Assembly (NCBI RefSeq): GCF_016591975.1 | Contig: NZ_AP024169.1 | Location: 4,475,001 to 4,539,000, forward strand | DNA length: 64,000 bases | Direction of reading: 5' to 3' | Source: Anaeromicropila herbilytica | GTDB lineage: Bacteria > Bacillota > Clostridia > Lachnospirales > Lachnospiraceae | In this document: positions 1-8,795 of the stretch, piece after piece | How the letters are laid out: each line of letters opens with the position of its first letter | How positions within the stretch are numbered: position 1 is the first letter of the stretch | Notes under the pieces: model-generated | The model's input: the letters and a program-made list of their open reading frames with translations, nothing else | Databases searched by the model: none | What the model was told of the DNA's origin: nothing | Translations under genes and position numbers: made by a program

Positions 1-103
1 CTACTCTATATTGTTTTGATCTAGCTCCTCTATAACCTTTTGCTAGTTTTAATACTCTATTGTGTCTTTTTTTAGCGTTCATTCCGCCTTTAATTCTTGC
101 CAT
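1..103 (-). CDS. rplT: 50S ribosomal protein L20, N-terminal part (runs off window)
   Basis: Only the first 34 codons are in the window; the gene continues past base 1. The reading MARIKGGMNAKKRHN followed by VLKLAKGYRGARSKQYR is the highly conserved N-terminus of L20, an early 23S rRNA-binding assembly protein of the large subunit. In Firmicutes L20 also represses its own operon by binding the infC leader. An AAGGAGGG ribosome binding site lies about 8 bases before the ATG. It is the last gene of infC-rpmI-rplT, about 30 bases after rpmI. Confidence 0.97.
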   Translation of the reverse strand, partial: MARIKGGMNAKKRHNRVLKLAKGYRGARSKQYRV

Positions 104-134
104 CTTGTATTTCCCTCCTTATAAAAACCGTATC

Positions 135-332
135 TTATAGATAAGGTAAAATTTTCTTCATTGCCTTGATGTTTGCTGCATCTACTGTAGTTGCTTTTCT
201 AAGATTTCTCTTTCTCTTAGTAGATTTTTTAGTTAAGATATGGCTCTTATAAGCTTTCATTCTTTTAAGTTTTCCTGTACCTGTTTTTTTGAAACGCTTT
301 GCTGCTGCTCTGCTTGTTTTAATTTTTGGCAT
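135..332 (-). CDS. rpmI: 50S ribosomal protein L35
   Basis: This is a 65-residue, extremely basic protein of the usual L35 length. It begins MPKIKTSRAAAKRFKKTGTG, the family hallmark, and ends in the conserved KKILPYL-type tail. L35 is a small structural protein of the 50S subunit. The gene sits between infC (75 bases upstream) and rplT, the standard infC-rpmI-rplT order, and should be cotranscribed and controlled from the infC leader. A GGAGG site precedes the ATG. Confidence 0.98.
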   Translation of the reverse strand: MPKIKTSRAAAKRFKKTGTGKLKRMKAYKSHILTKKSTKRKRNLRKATTVDAANIKAMKKILPYL

Positions 333-407
333 GATATTTCCTCCTTGATAATCGTATCAAACTAAAATAGTATTTCTATTCTAATCATACATTGATTTAT
401 TTTATGT

Positions 408-914
408 TTAACGTTTTTCTGTTAAAAACATTATCATACTTCTTCCTTCTAGTTTTGCTGGTTTTTCAACCACTGCAATATCTTCTAATTTTTCATAAAA
501 AGTATCTAAGATTTGTTTACTAGTACCCATATGAGCCATCTCTCTACCACGGAAACGAAGTGAAACTTTAACTTTATCACCTTTTTCAAGGAATTTTCTA
601 GCTTGGTTTACTTTCGTATTAAGGTCATTATCTTCAATATTTGGAGATAAACGAACTTCTTTTACTTCTGTTGTTTTTTGTTTCTTCTTAGCTTCTTTTT
701 CTTTTCTTGCTAATTCATATCTGTATTTTCCGTAATCAATAATCTTACATACTGGTGGTTTTGCTGTTGGGGCAATCTTAACCAAATCAAGATTAGCTTC
801 TTTTGCTAATTTCATTGCATCTTTTACTGCCACAACGCCAAGTTGTTCCCCATCTTCTCCAATTAGACGAACTTCCTTATCTCTAATCTGCTCATTAATC
901 ATTAAATCGCTAAT
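408..914 (-). CDS. infC: Translation initiation factor IF-3 (AUU start)
   Basis: IF-3 binds the 30S subunit, keeps it apart from 50S and proofreads start codon and initiator tRNA. The protein has the typical N-terminal half (INEQIRDKEVRLIGEDGEQLG), a lysine-rich linker and the C-terminal domain (VKVSLRFRGREMAHM). I place the start at an ATT codon (912-914), not at the ATG at 900-902. The ATG is about 19 bases from the GGAGGTG ribosome binding site (922-928), whereas the ATT is 7 bases from it and in frame, giving 168 residues beginning (M)ISDLMINEQ. AUU starts on infC are known from many bacteria and let IF-3 limit its own synthesis by rejecting a non-AUG start. It is first in the operon with rpmI and rplT. 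Confidence 0.95.
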   Translation of the reverse strand: MSDLMINEQIRDKEVRLIGEDGEQLGVVAVKDAMKLAKEANLDLVKIAPTAKPPVCKIIDYGKYRYELARKEKEAKKKQKTTEVKEVRLSPNIEDNDLNTKVNQARKFLEKGDKVKVSLRFRGREMAHMGTSKQILDTFYEKLEDIAVVEKPAKLEGRSMIMFLTEKR

Positions 915-1212
915 AGTAGTGCACCTCCATAGGTTGATTCAAAGTTTAAAGTTACCTTACTTTTACATATAAAAAGTGGATAGTAAAGACTATCCACAAT
1001 TAACCTCAAATATAATATTTACTTCTTTTGCAAATATTATTTGTATTATTAATATTAACCCAAGTCATCTATCAAATGCACAACTGATATGATTGGCATC
1101 TAGCCTAACTGCGTTGTGATTCTATGCTAAGGTGAGAGCGGATACTCTTCTTTATATAATATTGAAATTTCAATCTGCAATTCAATGCAAACACCTTACA
1201 AAGAACTACAAC
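915..1212 (-). promoter_or_regulatory. Leader of the infC operon, candidate L20-type autoregulatory leader
   Basis: About 300 bases of untranslated RNA separate the promoter from infC. The leader ends in an intrinsic terminator hairpin (971-997) and contains several short complementary segments upstream of it. In Bacillus and relatives, L20 binds such a leader to cause premature termination of infC-rpmI-rplT. I call it by position, terminator and operon; I did not fold the whole RNA, so the L20-binding structure itself is inferred. Confidence 0.6.
971..997 (-). terminator. Attenuator terminator in infC leader
   Basis: On the minus strand an 8-bp perfect stem, GTGGATAG / CTATCCAC, closes a 6-base loop and is followed directly by five T residues. 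It lies before the infC start, so it must act as an attenuator rather than an end-of-operon terminator. Confidence 0.85.
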
Positions 1213-1218
1213 ACTTTT

Positions 1219-1247
1219 ATTATAAGTCGATAATACAGTTTTGTCAA
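1219..1247 (-). promoter_or_regulatory. Sigma-A promoter of infC-rpmI-rplT
   Basis: The minus strand reads TTGACA, 17 bases, TATAAT, a perfect housekeeping consensus. It lies about 305 bases before the infC start, so transcription would include the long leader and its attenuator. Confidence 0.9.
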
Positions 1248-1308
1248 GTGCTTTTCTATTTTTTATTTAGTACTTTTTATTCACTACTAATTATCTTCAA
1301 ACACTTCA

Positions 1309-1921
1309 TTATGTTAATCTTACTTTATATTTGACTTCAAAGTCACGATCACTATAACACAAATAACTTAATCCTTCAATCAAACCAATAATTACTGGTA
1401 TTCCAGTTGCGAAAAATAATAGATACAAAATCCCTAACCATGGCTTTCCTAAGTAAAATTTATGAGCTCCAATACCTCCGAAAAATATTCCCAATACTGC
1501 TGCTACCTTTTTACTTTTTTTGGGCCAATCCAAATTAATATTATTTGCCGATTCTTGTCCATAACTATTTTTCGGAATTACCGTATTAAATTGTTCTGAT
1601 GAAGTATCTATATTTGTATTTGTTTCATGAATTACCGTTACAGTTTTTGTTACTTTTACTTCGTTTTGTGGTGCTCCATCTATATTCCAATTTTCTTGGA
1701 AGAATTCATCGTCATCACCGTTAAGCATCTCTTCTTGAACTTTATTAAAAAATTCTTCGCTTTGCTTACTAAAACCTTCTGTAGCATCAAAAAAACTGTT
1801 TGCTCTTGTTTTATTATTTTCTTTTATAATTGCTTTTCGATATATTTTTTTCACCACAATATCTACACTCTTCTACTGTAATATCAATGGGTGCTCCACA
1901 CTGCGGACATGTATTGGCCAT
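1309..1921 (-). pseudogene. Zinc-ribbon/TM2-domain membrane protein, frameshifted
   Basis: The open frame 1309-1857 (182 residues from a GTG) has a low-complexity acidic and Thr-rich stretch and then a C-terminal TM2 domain at about residues 114-167 (GIGAHKFYLGKPWLGI, two hydrophobic helices). Upstream, from an ATG at 1919-1921 with an AAGG site 9 bases before it, another frame encodes a zinc ribbon, MANTCPQCGAPID then CRYCGEK, and stops after about 35 residues. The frames meet at a run of seven A (minus strand). Removing one A gives one protein of about 205 residues with the common zinc ribbon plus TM2 layout. So the gene is broken, phase-variable, or misread in the sequence. The function of TM2 proteins of this kind is not known. 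Confidence 0.75.
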
Positions 1922-2006
1922 ATTCATCTTCCTTTCATTTTTGTTTTAATCGCATATTATACAAATAGCTATATATAATGTTCAACTAAATTGCAAGTCT
2001 CTTTCC

Positions 2007-3132
2007 TTATATCACCTTATTGCCACATTCTGGGCAGAATTTTGCACCTGGATCTAATTGATATCCACATTCACATATTTTAATTTGTAAATTAGCTCCA
2101 CAGTTATTACAGAACTTTGCACCTATTGCATTTTCAGCATTGCATTTAATACATTTTTTTCTCTTTATTTCTAAAGAGGTTCCACAATTATTGCAAAACT
2201 TATATTCCTTTGGAACTGTAGTATTACAGGATGGGCATATTACTGTCTTTTCTGTATTTGGAGTAGCCATTGTTTGATTCATACTATTTAGCATATTTAC
2301 TCCAGCTCCTAATGCAACCCCACCTGCTAGCATTGCCCCCGCTACACCACCTTGATTTTTGGCAGCACCTTCATAAACATCAAAGCTTCTCTTTGTTGCA
2401 TATCTTTGATCACCCATTATCTCGAATTCTGCTTTGTCCTCTAATATCTTATTAATTTTTTCAAAATCTTCATCTGGGAAGTTAATTGACTCTATAAAAA
2501 ATGTAGGAATACTCATTCCGTATTCTCCCATTTCACTAATAAGGTCATTCTGTACCTTCTCACTGAGTTCCTCCAATTTTGTACTAATTTCTAATGCTGA
2601 TATTTTATTATTAATAATTATATCTGCAATAATTGATTTCACCTTGATTACCACTAAACCTCGATAGAATAGTTTTAGTATCAAACTTAACTAAATTATC
2701 TTGAGCCATTCCTCCAATTAATTCTTTAAAGAATAATTCATAATCCTTTATTTTTAGTCCCATCTGACCAAATGCCCGAGCTCTTAATTTTATACAATAT
2801 TTAGGATCAATTAGTTGAATAGGATCTGTTGTTCCCCATGTAATATCTAATTTGGTAGTTATATTAATAAAATAGATCTCTGCTGAAAATGGGGTATTTC
2901 CTCCAAATGGTAGGTTAACAAGGCTTGATAAAATTGGTATATTTTCTGTACTTAATACATAAGTCCCTGATTCAAATATATCACATACCACTCCACCTTT
3001 AACAAATATTGCTACCTGTCCTTCATTAACAATAAGAACCGAACTGGTTCTAAGCCCTTCACTGGGGTATTTATAAATAAGCCAATCTCTTGACTTAAGC
3101 CCATCAAACTTTATACGATCCAAAAGAGCCAT
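2007..3132 (-). pseudogene. SPFH-domain protein with C-terminal zinc ribbons (YdjI-like), frameshifted
   Basis: Two overlapping frames encode parts of one protein. 2611-3132 starts MALLDRIKFDGLKSRDWLIY, the usual start of SPFH/virion-core-like proteins, and carries the first half of the SPFH domain. 2007-2684 carries the second half (YRGLVVIKVKSIIADI, then a helical stretch KISALEISTKLEEL), a Gly/Ala-rich segment, and three CxxC zinc ribbons (CPSC/CNNCG, CIKC/CNNCG, CECG/CPECG). Deleting one A from the AAAA run near 2674 joins them as FDTKLFYRGLVVIKVKS and gives a normal protein of about 375 residues. The family is thought to scaffold membrane-associated complexes. It lies next to the TM2 gene, which is also frameshifted, with the same zinc-ribbon theme. 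Confidence 0.75.
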
Positions 3133-3235
3133 AATACACCGCCTTTACTATTTTTAATACCTTATTACTATAAATTATACAACATTTTCTATTAATGAAA
3201 ATAATTATATTCTTATCCAAAGAATAAGAAAAAGT

Positions 3236-3296
3236 TCTAAAAAATGCTCATAAGTACTGATTTTCTAAACCGGAAAATCTATTACCTATGAGCATT
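3236..3296 (-). terminator. Terminator after thrS
   Basis: On the minus strand an AATGCTCATA arm pairs with TATGAGCATT around an inner GATTTTC/GAAAATC stem, followed by six T. It lies 35 bases after the thrS stop codon. Confidence 0.8.
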
Positions 3297-3330
3297 ATAT
3301 TATTATACTATGTTAAATTGATACTTATAT

Positions 3331-5289
3331 TTATTTCTCTTCTACTACTTCAATCTCTTTAATCTCTTTTGTTCTGATTTCTTTGCAAATATCATCAACA
3401 AATGTTTCAAGAGATTTTTGTCCTTCATCGCCTTTGAATCTGCTTCTTACAGATACTAAGCCTTCTTCTTCCTCTTTTTGTCCGATTACTAACATGTATG
3501 GTACTTTATCAAGTCTTGTTTCACGAATCTTATAACCAATCTTTTCAGCTCTTTCATCAACAGTAGCTCTTACTCCATTTTGCTTTAATTCCATTGCTAC
3601 TTTGTTTGCATAATCATGATATTTTTCAGAGATTGGTAACACTCTTACTTGTTCAGAGCATAACCAAGTTGGGAATAATCCAGCATATTTTTCAATTAAC
3701 ATTGCAAGAGTTCTTTCATAACAACCAATGGATGTTCTATGAATGATGTATGGACGTTTTTTCTCACCATTCTTATCGATGTAGAACATATCGAATTTCT
3801 CTGCAATTGAGTTATCTAATTGAACTGTGATGATAGTATCTTCCTTACCATGAACATTTCTAAATTGGATATCAAGTTTTGGCCCGTAGAATGCTGCTTC
3901 TCCTTCTGCTTCTGTAAAGTCAATATTCATATGCTCAAGAATAGAACGGAATGTTCCTTGATTTCTTTCCCATTCTTCTTCTGTTCCTAAGTATTTTTCT
4001 TTATTGTTAGGATCCCATTTTGAGAAACGGTAAGATACTTCATTTTCAATTCCTAATGTCCTCATTGTGTAGTGAATTAAATCAACTACTCCTCTGATTT
4101 CTTCTTCCACTTGCTCTGGAGTACAGATGATATGTGCTTCTGAGATTGTGAACTGTCTTACACGAATAAGTCCATGCATCTCACCTGAATCTTCATTTCT
4201 AAATAATGTAGAAGTCTCACCATATCTGCATGGTAGATCTCTATAACTCTTTTGGCTGTTCTTATATATATAGTATTGGAATGGACAAGTCATTGGACGA
4301 AGTGCAAATACTTCTTCATCTTTTTCAGGATCTCCTAATACGAACATACCATCTCTGTAATGATCCCAGTGACCTGATATCTTGTATAAATCACTCTTTG
4401 CTAAAAGAGGAGTCTTTGTTAACATGTAACCTCTTTTTTCTTCTTCATCTTCAATCCATCTTTGAAGTGTTTGAACCATCTTTGCGCCCTTTGGCATAAG
4501 AAGTGGAAGACCTTGACCAATTACATCTACTGTTGTGAATAATTCCATATCACGACCTAATTTGTTATGGTCACGTTTTTTAACGTCTTCTAAGTGTTCT
4601 AGATATTCATCTAATTCTGCTTTCTTTGTAAATGCAGTACCGTAGATACGATTTAACATCTTATTCTTCTCAGAACCTTTCCAGTATGCACCTGAAGAAG
4701 AGATTAATTTGAAGGCTTTGATTGTTTTTGTACTCATTAGGTGTGGGCCAGCACAAAGGTCTACAAAATCTCCTTGGCGGTAGAATGATATAATTTCACC
4801 TTCTGGTAAATCTTCGATTAATTCTACTTTATATGGTTCATTTTTCTCTTTCATAAGAGCGATTGCTTCTTCTCTAGGAAGAGTGAATCTTTCTAATTCA
4901 GCTCCCTCTTTGATAATCTTCTTCATTTCTTTTTCAATTTCATCAAGGGCAGCTCTATCAAAGGATTCACTATCAAAATCGTAATAGAATCCTGTATCAA
5001 TAGATGGTCCGATTGCTAATTTTGCTTCTGGATATAAACGTTTTACCGCTTGAGCTAATACATGTGATGTAGTATGACGATACGCTGCTTTACCCTTTTC
5101 ATCATTGAATGTTAAGATACTCAATTCGCAGTCATGTTCTAGTAGCGTTCTAAGGTCTACTACCTTACCATCTACTTCACCAGCACAGGCCATTCTTGCT
5201 AAGCCTTCGCTAATATCTGTTGCAATATCAATTACAGACATTGCTTTATCATATTCTTTTATTGTTCCATCTTTTAATGTAATCTTCAT
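3331..5289 (-). CDS. thrS: Threonyl-tRNA synthetase
   Basis: The enzyme charges tRNA-Thr with threonine in the cytosol. The 652 residues match bacterial ThrRS: N-terminal TGS domain (about 1-62), the editing domain with HxxxH (H72, H76 in RHTTSHVLAQ), the class II catalytic core (RPMTCPFQYYIY with the zinc-binding Cys, VRQFTISEAHI, TSIGCYERTLAM), and the C-terminal anticodon-binding domain. AAGGAAGG precedes the ATG. The gene stands alone, with a Thr-type T-box leader upstream and a terminator downstream, so expression should rise when uncharged tRNA-Thr accumulates. Confidence 0.97.
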   Translation of the reverse strand: MKITLKDGTIKEYDKAMSVIDIATDISEGLARMACAGEVDGKVVDLRTLLEHDCELSILTFNDEKGKAAYRHTTSHVLAQAVKRLYPEAKLAIGPSIDTGFYYDFDSESFDRAALDEIEKEMKKIIKEGAELERFTLPREEAIALMKEKNEPYKVELIEDLPEGEIISFYRQGDFVDLCAGPHLMSTKTIKAFKLISSSGAYWKGSEKNKMLNRIYGTAFTKKAELDEYLEHLEDVKKRDHNKLGRDMELFTTVDVIGQGLPLLMPKGAKMVQTLQRWIEDEEEKRGYMLTKTPLLAKSDLYKISGHWDHYRDGMFVLGDPEKDEEVFALRPMTCPFQYYIYKNSQKSYRDLPCRYGETSTLFRNEDSGEMHGLIRVRQFTISEAHIICTPEQVEEEIRGVVDLIHYTMRTLGIENEVSYRFSKWDPNNKEKYLGTEEEWERNQGTFRSILEHMNIDFTEAEGEAAFYGPKLDIQFRNVHGKEDTIITVQLDNSIAEKFDMFYIDKNGEKKRPYIIHRTSIGCYERTLAMLIEKYAGLFPTWLCSEQVRVLPISEKYHDYANKVAMELKQNGVRATVDERAEKIGYKIRETRLDKVPYMLVIGQKEEEEGLVSVRSRFKGDEGQKSLETFVDDICKEIRTKEIKEIEVVEEK

Positions 5290-5593
5290 ATTAATAATTC
5301 CTTCCTTTCACATAATCGTGAGTTTGTTTTATTGTCTCAATTCTTCTGAACAAAGAATGCGCTAATGTATAACTCTTTGTGCCATAGTGATTGCTGTGCG
5401 TCAAATCAGATGTCTTCCATAGTTTATATTATTATGTAAACTATGCTCCATGAATTTTCTATGATTAGCACGAATAAGAGATTACAAAGCATCCCCCCAA
5501 TCAAGCCCGAGGCATAAGTGGCTTTCCTTCGCACTTGTATATCCTGCATGAAATCTATTAACTCTAAGAAATTCGGAATAACTTCCTATGAAT
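5290..5593 (-). other. Long untranslated segment between T-box terminator and thrS
   Basis: About 300 bases lie between the T-box terminator and the thrS start. I see no gene with a ribosome binding site. There is one simple hairpin (CATAGTTTA / TAAACTATG, around 5417-5444) without a T run. T-box terminators normally sit much closer to the start codon, so the segment may hold a second structure, but I recognise none. Confidence 0.5.
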
Positions 5594-5637
5594 AAAAAAA
5601 CTCGCCCCTTTCGATCTAGTCAATCGAAAGGGACGAG
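5594..5637 (-). terminator. T-box regulated terminator of thrS
   Basis: On the minus strand ATCGAAAGGGGCGAG pairs with CTCGTCCCTTTCGAT around a short loop, followed by seven T. It lies directly after the T-box sequence and is the terminator that uncharged tRNA would disrupt. Confidence 0.9.
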
Positions 5638-5855
5638 TATCTATTCACTCGCGGTTCCACCCTTGTTGATGTTAAAAAACATCCACTTTAGGATTATGAA
5701 ATCATAATCAGATTGTAACGTAATCAACGGACTGGATTAGAGTCACTCCGAGTTAGTCTTCCTATGCTTCCAATTAAGATACTCTCAGCTTATGTATCTC
5801 TCTCTGAAATCTTTCACACAGTACTCGTCTCATCAACGTATTCGCATATCACTTT
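5594..5855 (-). promoter_or_regulatory. T-box leader of thrS (Thr specific)
   Basis: The minus strand contains AAGGGTGGAACCGCG (5651-5665), the near-invariant T-box sequence that pairs with the tRNA acceptor end, just before the terminator. Stem I features upstream include an AGAGAG segment and GGAAG...CGGAGTGAC. Two ACT threonine triplets (5755-5757 and 5751-5753) lie where a specifier codon is expected. I cannot say which is used. Confidence 0.93.
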
Positions 5856-5872
5856 TTGTCTATTTAAACCCA

Positions 5873-5900
5873 ATTATATCATTCTGCTTTTATTTGTCAA
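5873..5900 (-). promoter_or_regulatory. Sigma-A promoter of thrS
   Basis: TTGACA, 16 bases, TATAAT on the minus strand, immediately upstream of the T-box leader. Confidence 0.85.
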
Positions 5901-5984
5901 GGGCAAATTAAACCAGTAATATCAAGTGTCAAAAGTCTTTCTCATCTTAATTGTGTATAGCGATGTATAATTATTAATTTTGGC

Positions 5985-5994
5985 GTAGTCCGGC
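5985..5994. repeat. Target site duplication, left copy
   Basis: GTAGTCCGGC, identical to 7548-7557. The uninterrupted repeat at 58 kb has a single GTAGTCCGTC at the matching place, which confirms the duplication arose on IS insertion. Confidence 0.85.
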
Positions 5995-7547
5995 CAATGT
6001 CGTCAACTTAAGAAGTTACAAATAAATACTGAACAAAAATCAAACATTATTTTGTCTAAAATGCAAATTGACAAACAAATGTTTGCTCCAAAATTTTAAT
6101 AGATACATTTTTACTATTAAATTTTGGAGGACTTCATATTATGATTAAAAAAATATCATCTTTATTAAAATCAGTTAATAACCTTATTACTAGCGAAGAG
6201 TTTATTGAAAAACATAGGATTAATCAAAAAAGCTTTAATCGTAATCGAAAATTAACTTTTAAGGATATTATTTTATTCCTTTTAAGTCAGCCACAAAAAT
6301 CTTTATCTGTGGCTCTTTCCGATTACATAGATTCTTCAAACCTTGCAATTGACTCAATTTCAAAACAGGCTTTTTCAAAAGCTCGCTTTAAAATTAAACC
6401 TGATGCTTTTCGTGAAATTTTTCTAATGACTACTGATGTTAATAAAACAAGATCAAACCTTAATACTTGGAATGGTCACCCTGTATTAGCGATTGATGGT
6501 ACTTCATTGCAGATTCCTAACACAAAAGAAAATCAAACTTATTATGGTTCTAAAAAAAATCAATATGACCCTGTCGCTCTGGCTTCTGCTTCGGCTTTGT
6601 ATGATGTTTTGAATGATAACTTACTTAATACAAAACTCGTTCATTATCGTACTTCTGAATTAGTTCAAGCCCAAACATTAATCGATGAATTTAATTTAAA
6701 TCAAGTTCACGGAGAGAAAGCACCAATTATTATTTTTGATAGAGGTTATCCATCTAGAAAACTCTATGCGCAACTTCAAGAAAAGCAATGTTTCTTTGTA
6801 ATGAGACATAAAACAAAGTCCCATGGTGCGTTAAAAGCGGTATATCAATGTAATTATGGTGATACTTCAATACAGTATTCTCATAACGACTGTTCCTATC
6901 CGCTAAGAGTTATAAAGTTTGATTTGCCATCAGGCTTACAAGAGACACTTGTTACAAATCTTTTTGACCCCAATATAACTGTTGAAATGTTTAAAGAACT
7001 ATATTTTATAAGGTGGGGGATTGAAACGAAATATCGTGAAGTCAAATCGATATTAAAGCTAGAAAATTTTATGGGCATAAAACCGGAAGCAATTGAACAG
7101 GAATTTTATGCTGCGATGTTTGCTTCAAACCTATTATCAATGTTTGCTTCTGTTTGCAATGAAGAAATATCTAATATTCAACAGGAAACAAAGAAAACAA
7201 CATGTTATAAAACAAATAGAAATATTCTAGTAAACTATCTTTTTAATAAGCTATATACTTTGATTTGTAACTATCGTATTGCTAAAAAGGTTATTAATAA
7301 TTTGATAAAAATAGGTATAAAAAATCGCTCACAAGTACGTACAAACCGTTCTTATGAGCGAAAGAAAATGCGAAGCAGGATGAAGTTCTCCCAGAACACA
7401 AAATCCACTTTATAATATACATTATAAAACGAAAAACTGCTCGCTCATATAGTTTACACTATTTTTATAAATAATCAAATATGATGTTTTATTTTTGTAC
7501 AATTTTTTGTAAACTTTTTTACTACAAGTGTTAAGTTGACGACATTG
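5995..7547 (+). mobile_element. Complete IS4-family insertion sequence, 1,553 bp
   Basis: The element is bounded by 17-bp perfect inverted repeats: CAATGTCGTCAACTTAA at 5995-6011 and its reverse complement at 7531-7547. It is flanked by a 10-bp target duplication, consistent with the IS231-like IS4 group. It contains one full-length transposase gene on the plus strand, opposite to nearly all neighbours. Intact gene, perfect ends and perfect duplication all point to a recent insertion. It landed inside a non-coding repeat between thrS and yitT and seems to disrupt no gene. Confidence 0.93.
6141..7415 (+). CDS. IS4-family DDE transposase
   Basis: The 424-residue protein has an N-terminal helical region and an RNase H-like DDE core: D119 in VLAIDGT, D200 in IIIFDRGYPS and E295 in the signature Y288-x2-R291-x3-E295-x6-K302 (YFIRWGIETKYREVK), the Y(2)R(3)E(6)K motif of IS4 transposases. 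The C-terminus is basic and would bind DNA. A GGAGG site lies just before the ATG. The frame is intact, so the element may still be able to move by cut and paste. Confidence 0.96.
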   Translation: MIKKISSLLKSVNNLITSEEFIEKHRINQKSFNRNRKLTFKDIILFLLSQPQKSLSVALSDYIDSSNLAIDSISKQAFSKARFKIKPDAFREIFLMTTDVNKTRSNLNTWNGHPVLAIDGTSLQIPNTKENQTYYGSKKNQYDPVALASASALYDVLNDNLLNTKLVHYRTSELVQAQTLIDEFNLNQVHGEKAPIIIFDRGYPSRKLYAQLQEKQCFFVMRHKTKSHGALKAVYQCNYGDTSIQYSHNDCSYPLRVIKFDLPSGLQETLVTNLFDPNITVEMFKELYFIRWGIETKYREVKSILKLENFMGIKPEAIEQEFYAAMFASNLLSMFASVCNEEISNIQQETKKTTCYKTNRNILVNYLFNKLYTLICNYRIAKKVINNLIKIGIKNRSQVRTNRSYERKKMRSRMKFSQNTKSTL

Positions 7548-7557
7548 GTAGTCCGGC
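7548..7557. repeat. Target site duplication, right copy
   Basis: GTAGTCCGGC, the partner of 5985-5994. Confidence 0.85.
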
Positions 7558-7738
7558 TGAAAACATTGTTTATATTTTGTCAAGACTCAAAGCGAAAATA
7601 TGAACGTGAGTGAATATTTTTGCTTGTTTTGAGGCTTGTAAAAAATATAATGTTAGAAGGAAAGGTAGCCAAAATTCATAATTATACATCGCTATACACT
7701 CAACACGCTAAAATAAGGCTTTTGACACACTGATTATA

Positions 7739-8599
7739 CTAATGAATTGCTCTCTTTTGATTACTTCCTCCCATGACGTCGGATACATCATTAATTGTAA
7801 CAAACGCATTTTCATCCTTATCATTGATAATAGAACGTAATTTTGATATTTCAAGTCTTGTTACAACTGAATATAGTATTGTTTTTCTATCTTTCGAGAA
7901 ACCGCCTTGCCCTTCAAGATAAGTTACTCCTCTACCAAGACGTGCTACTATTGCATCTGCAATCTCATCTCCATGGTCTGTTATGATAAATACCGCTTTC
8001 GCTTCATCAAACCCTTCAATTACAACGTCTATTGCTTTATGTGCTACAAAATAGGCAAGCATCGAATAAAGGGCTCGATCCCATCCAAGAACGAAAGTTG
8101 CAAGTGTAAAGATTATTATATTAAAAAACATCACAATCTGTCCTACTGAAAATAAAGTTCCTTTATTCAATATAATAGCAATAATCTCTGAGCCATCTAA
8201 GGAACCACCATATCGCAGGATTAAACCCACACCAATTCCTAATATGATTCCTCCAAATACTGCTGCTAGTAAAACATCTTTTGTTAAGCCTGGGATTGGG
8301 TGAAAGATTTCTGTAAAAATCGAAAATGTTGTTATTGAAAAGAGCGAGGATAGCACAAAAGTTTTACCAATTTGTTTATACCCAATAATTAGAAACGGTA
8401 AATTTAAGACGAAAGTAAATGCACCAATCGGAATTTTTGATAAATAACTTGCAATAATAGAAATACCTACAATTCCTCCGTCAATAATATTATTTGGAAC
8501 TAGAAATATCTCAAGTCCAACTGCTGCTATGAGAGAGCCTAAGAATAGTAATATATATTTTTTTATTACTCGAATAACATGCTTTTTTTTATTTGTCAT
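7739..8599 (-). CDS. YitT-family membrane protein with DUF2179 domain
   Basis: The 286 residues have an N-terminal half with about five hydrophobic segments containing the YitT signature (FLVPNNIIDGGIVGISIIAS, and RYGGSLDGSEIIAIIL) and a soluble C-terminal domain of the DUF2179 type (AVFIITDHGDEIADAI, GRGVTYLEGQGG). The family is widespread in Firmicutes, sits in the cytoplasmic membrane, and its function is not established; transport is suspected. CAGGAGGT precedes the ATG. The gene is monocistronic here, bordered by the repeat/IS on one side and a divergent gene at 8796. Confidence 0.9.
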   Translation of the reverse strand: MTNKKKHVIRVIKKYILLFLGSLIAAVGLEIFLVPNNIIDGGIVGISIIASYLSKIPIGAFTFVLNLPFLIIGYKQIGKTFVLSSLFSITTFSIFTEIFHPIPGLTKDVLLAAVFGGIILGIGVGLILRYGGSLDGSEIIAIILNKGTLFSVGQIVMFFNIIIFTLATFVLGWDRALYSMLAYFVAHKAIDVVIEGFDEAKAVFIITDHGDEIADAIVARLGRGVTYLEGQGGFSKDRKTILYSVVTRLEISKLRSIINDKDENAFVTINDVSDVMGGSNQKRAIH

Positions 8600-8795
8600 A
8601 TGGTACCTCCTGGGAACATTGATAACTTGTATTATAGTTGACCAGTTTCTTAATACTACGAAAAATCAAAGCGAAATTATGGGATATATTGATTATATAA
8701 TAAAAATAGTATATTATACCTTATTGTAAACCATCTACTCGTACATGAAAAGGGTAAATTGAAATTAATTATGTAAACATAAGAAAGGTTACCTA

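Larger units (their letters stand above)
5929..7726. repeat. MITE-like repeat, long copy, split by the IS element
   Basis: Left part 5929-5994 and right part 7548-7726 together form one copy (about 235 bp without IS and target duplication) of the element found intact at 57983-58247, in opposite orientation. Its ends are inverted: TCAAAAG... on the left and ...AAGGCTTTTGA on the right, followed inward by GTGTATAG/TGTATAATTATTAATTTTGG-type subterminal repeats. It carries no coding sequence. The yitT stop codon is 13 bases beyond the right end. Confidence 0.8.

Noticed and set aside
1850..1870. Programmed ribosomal frameshift at the A7 run of the TM2 gene
   Set aside because: Joining the frames needs a +1 shift (one base skipped), not the usual -1 slip on A runs, and no stimulatory hairpin is evident. 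Mutation or sequence error is simpler.
1627..1881. 84-codon plus-strand open frame
   Set aside because: It is the antisense of the frameshifted TM2 gene, with no ribosome binding site.
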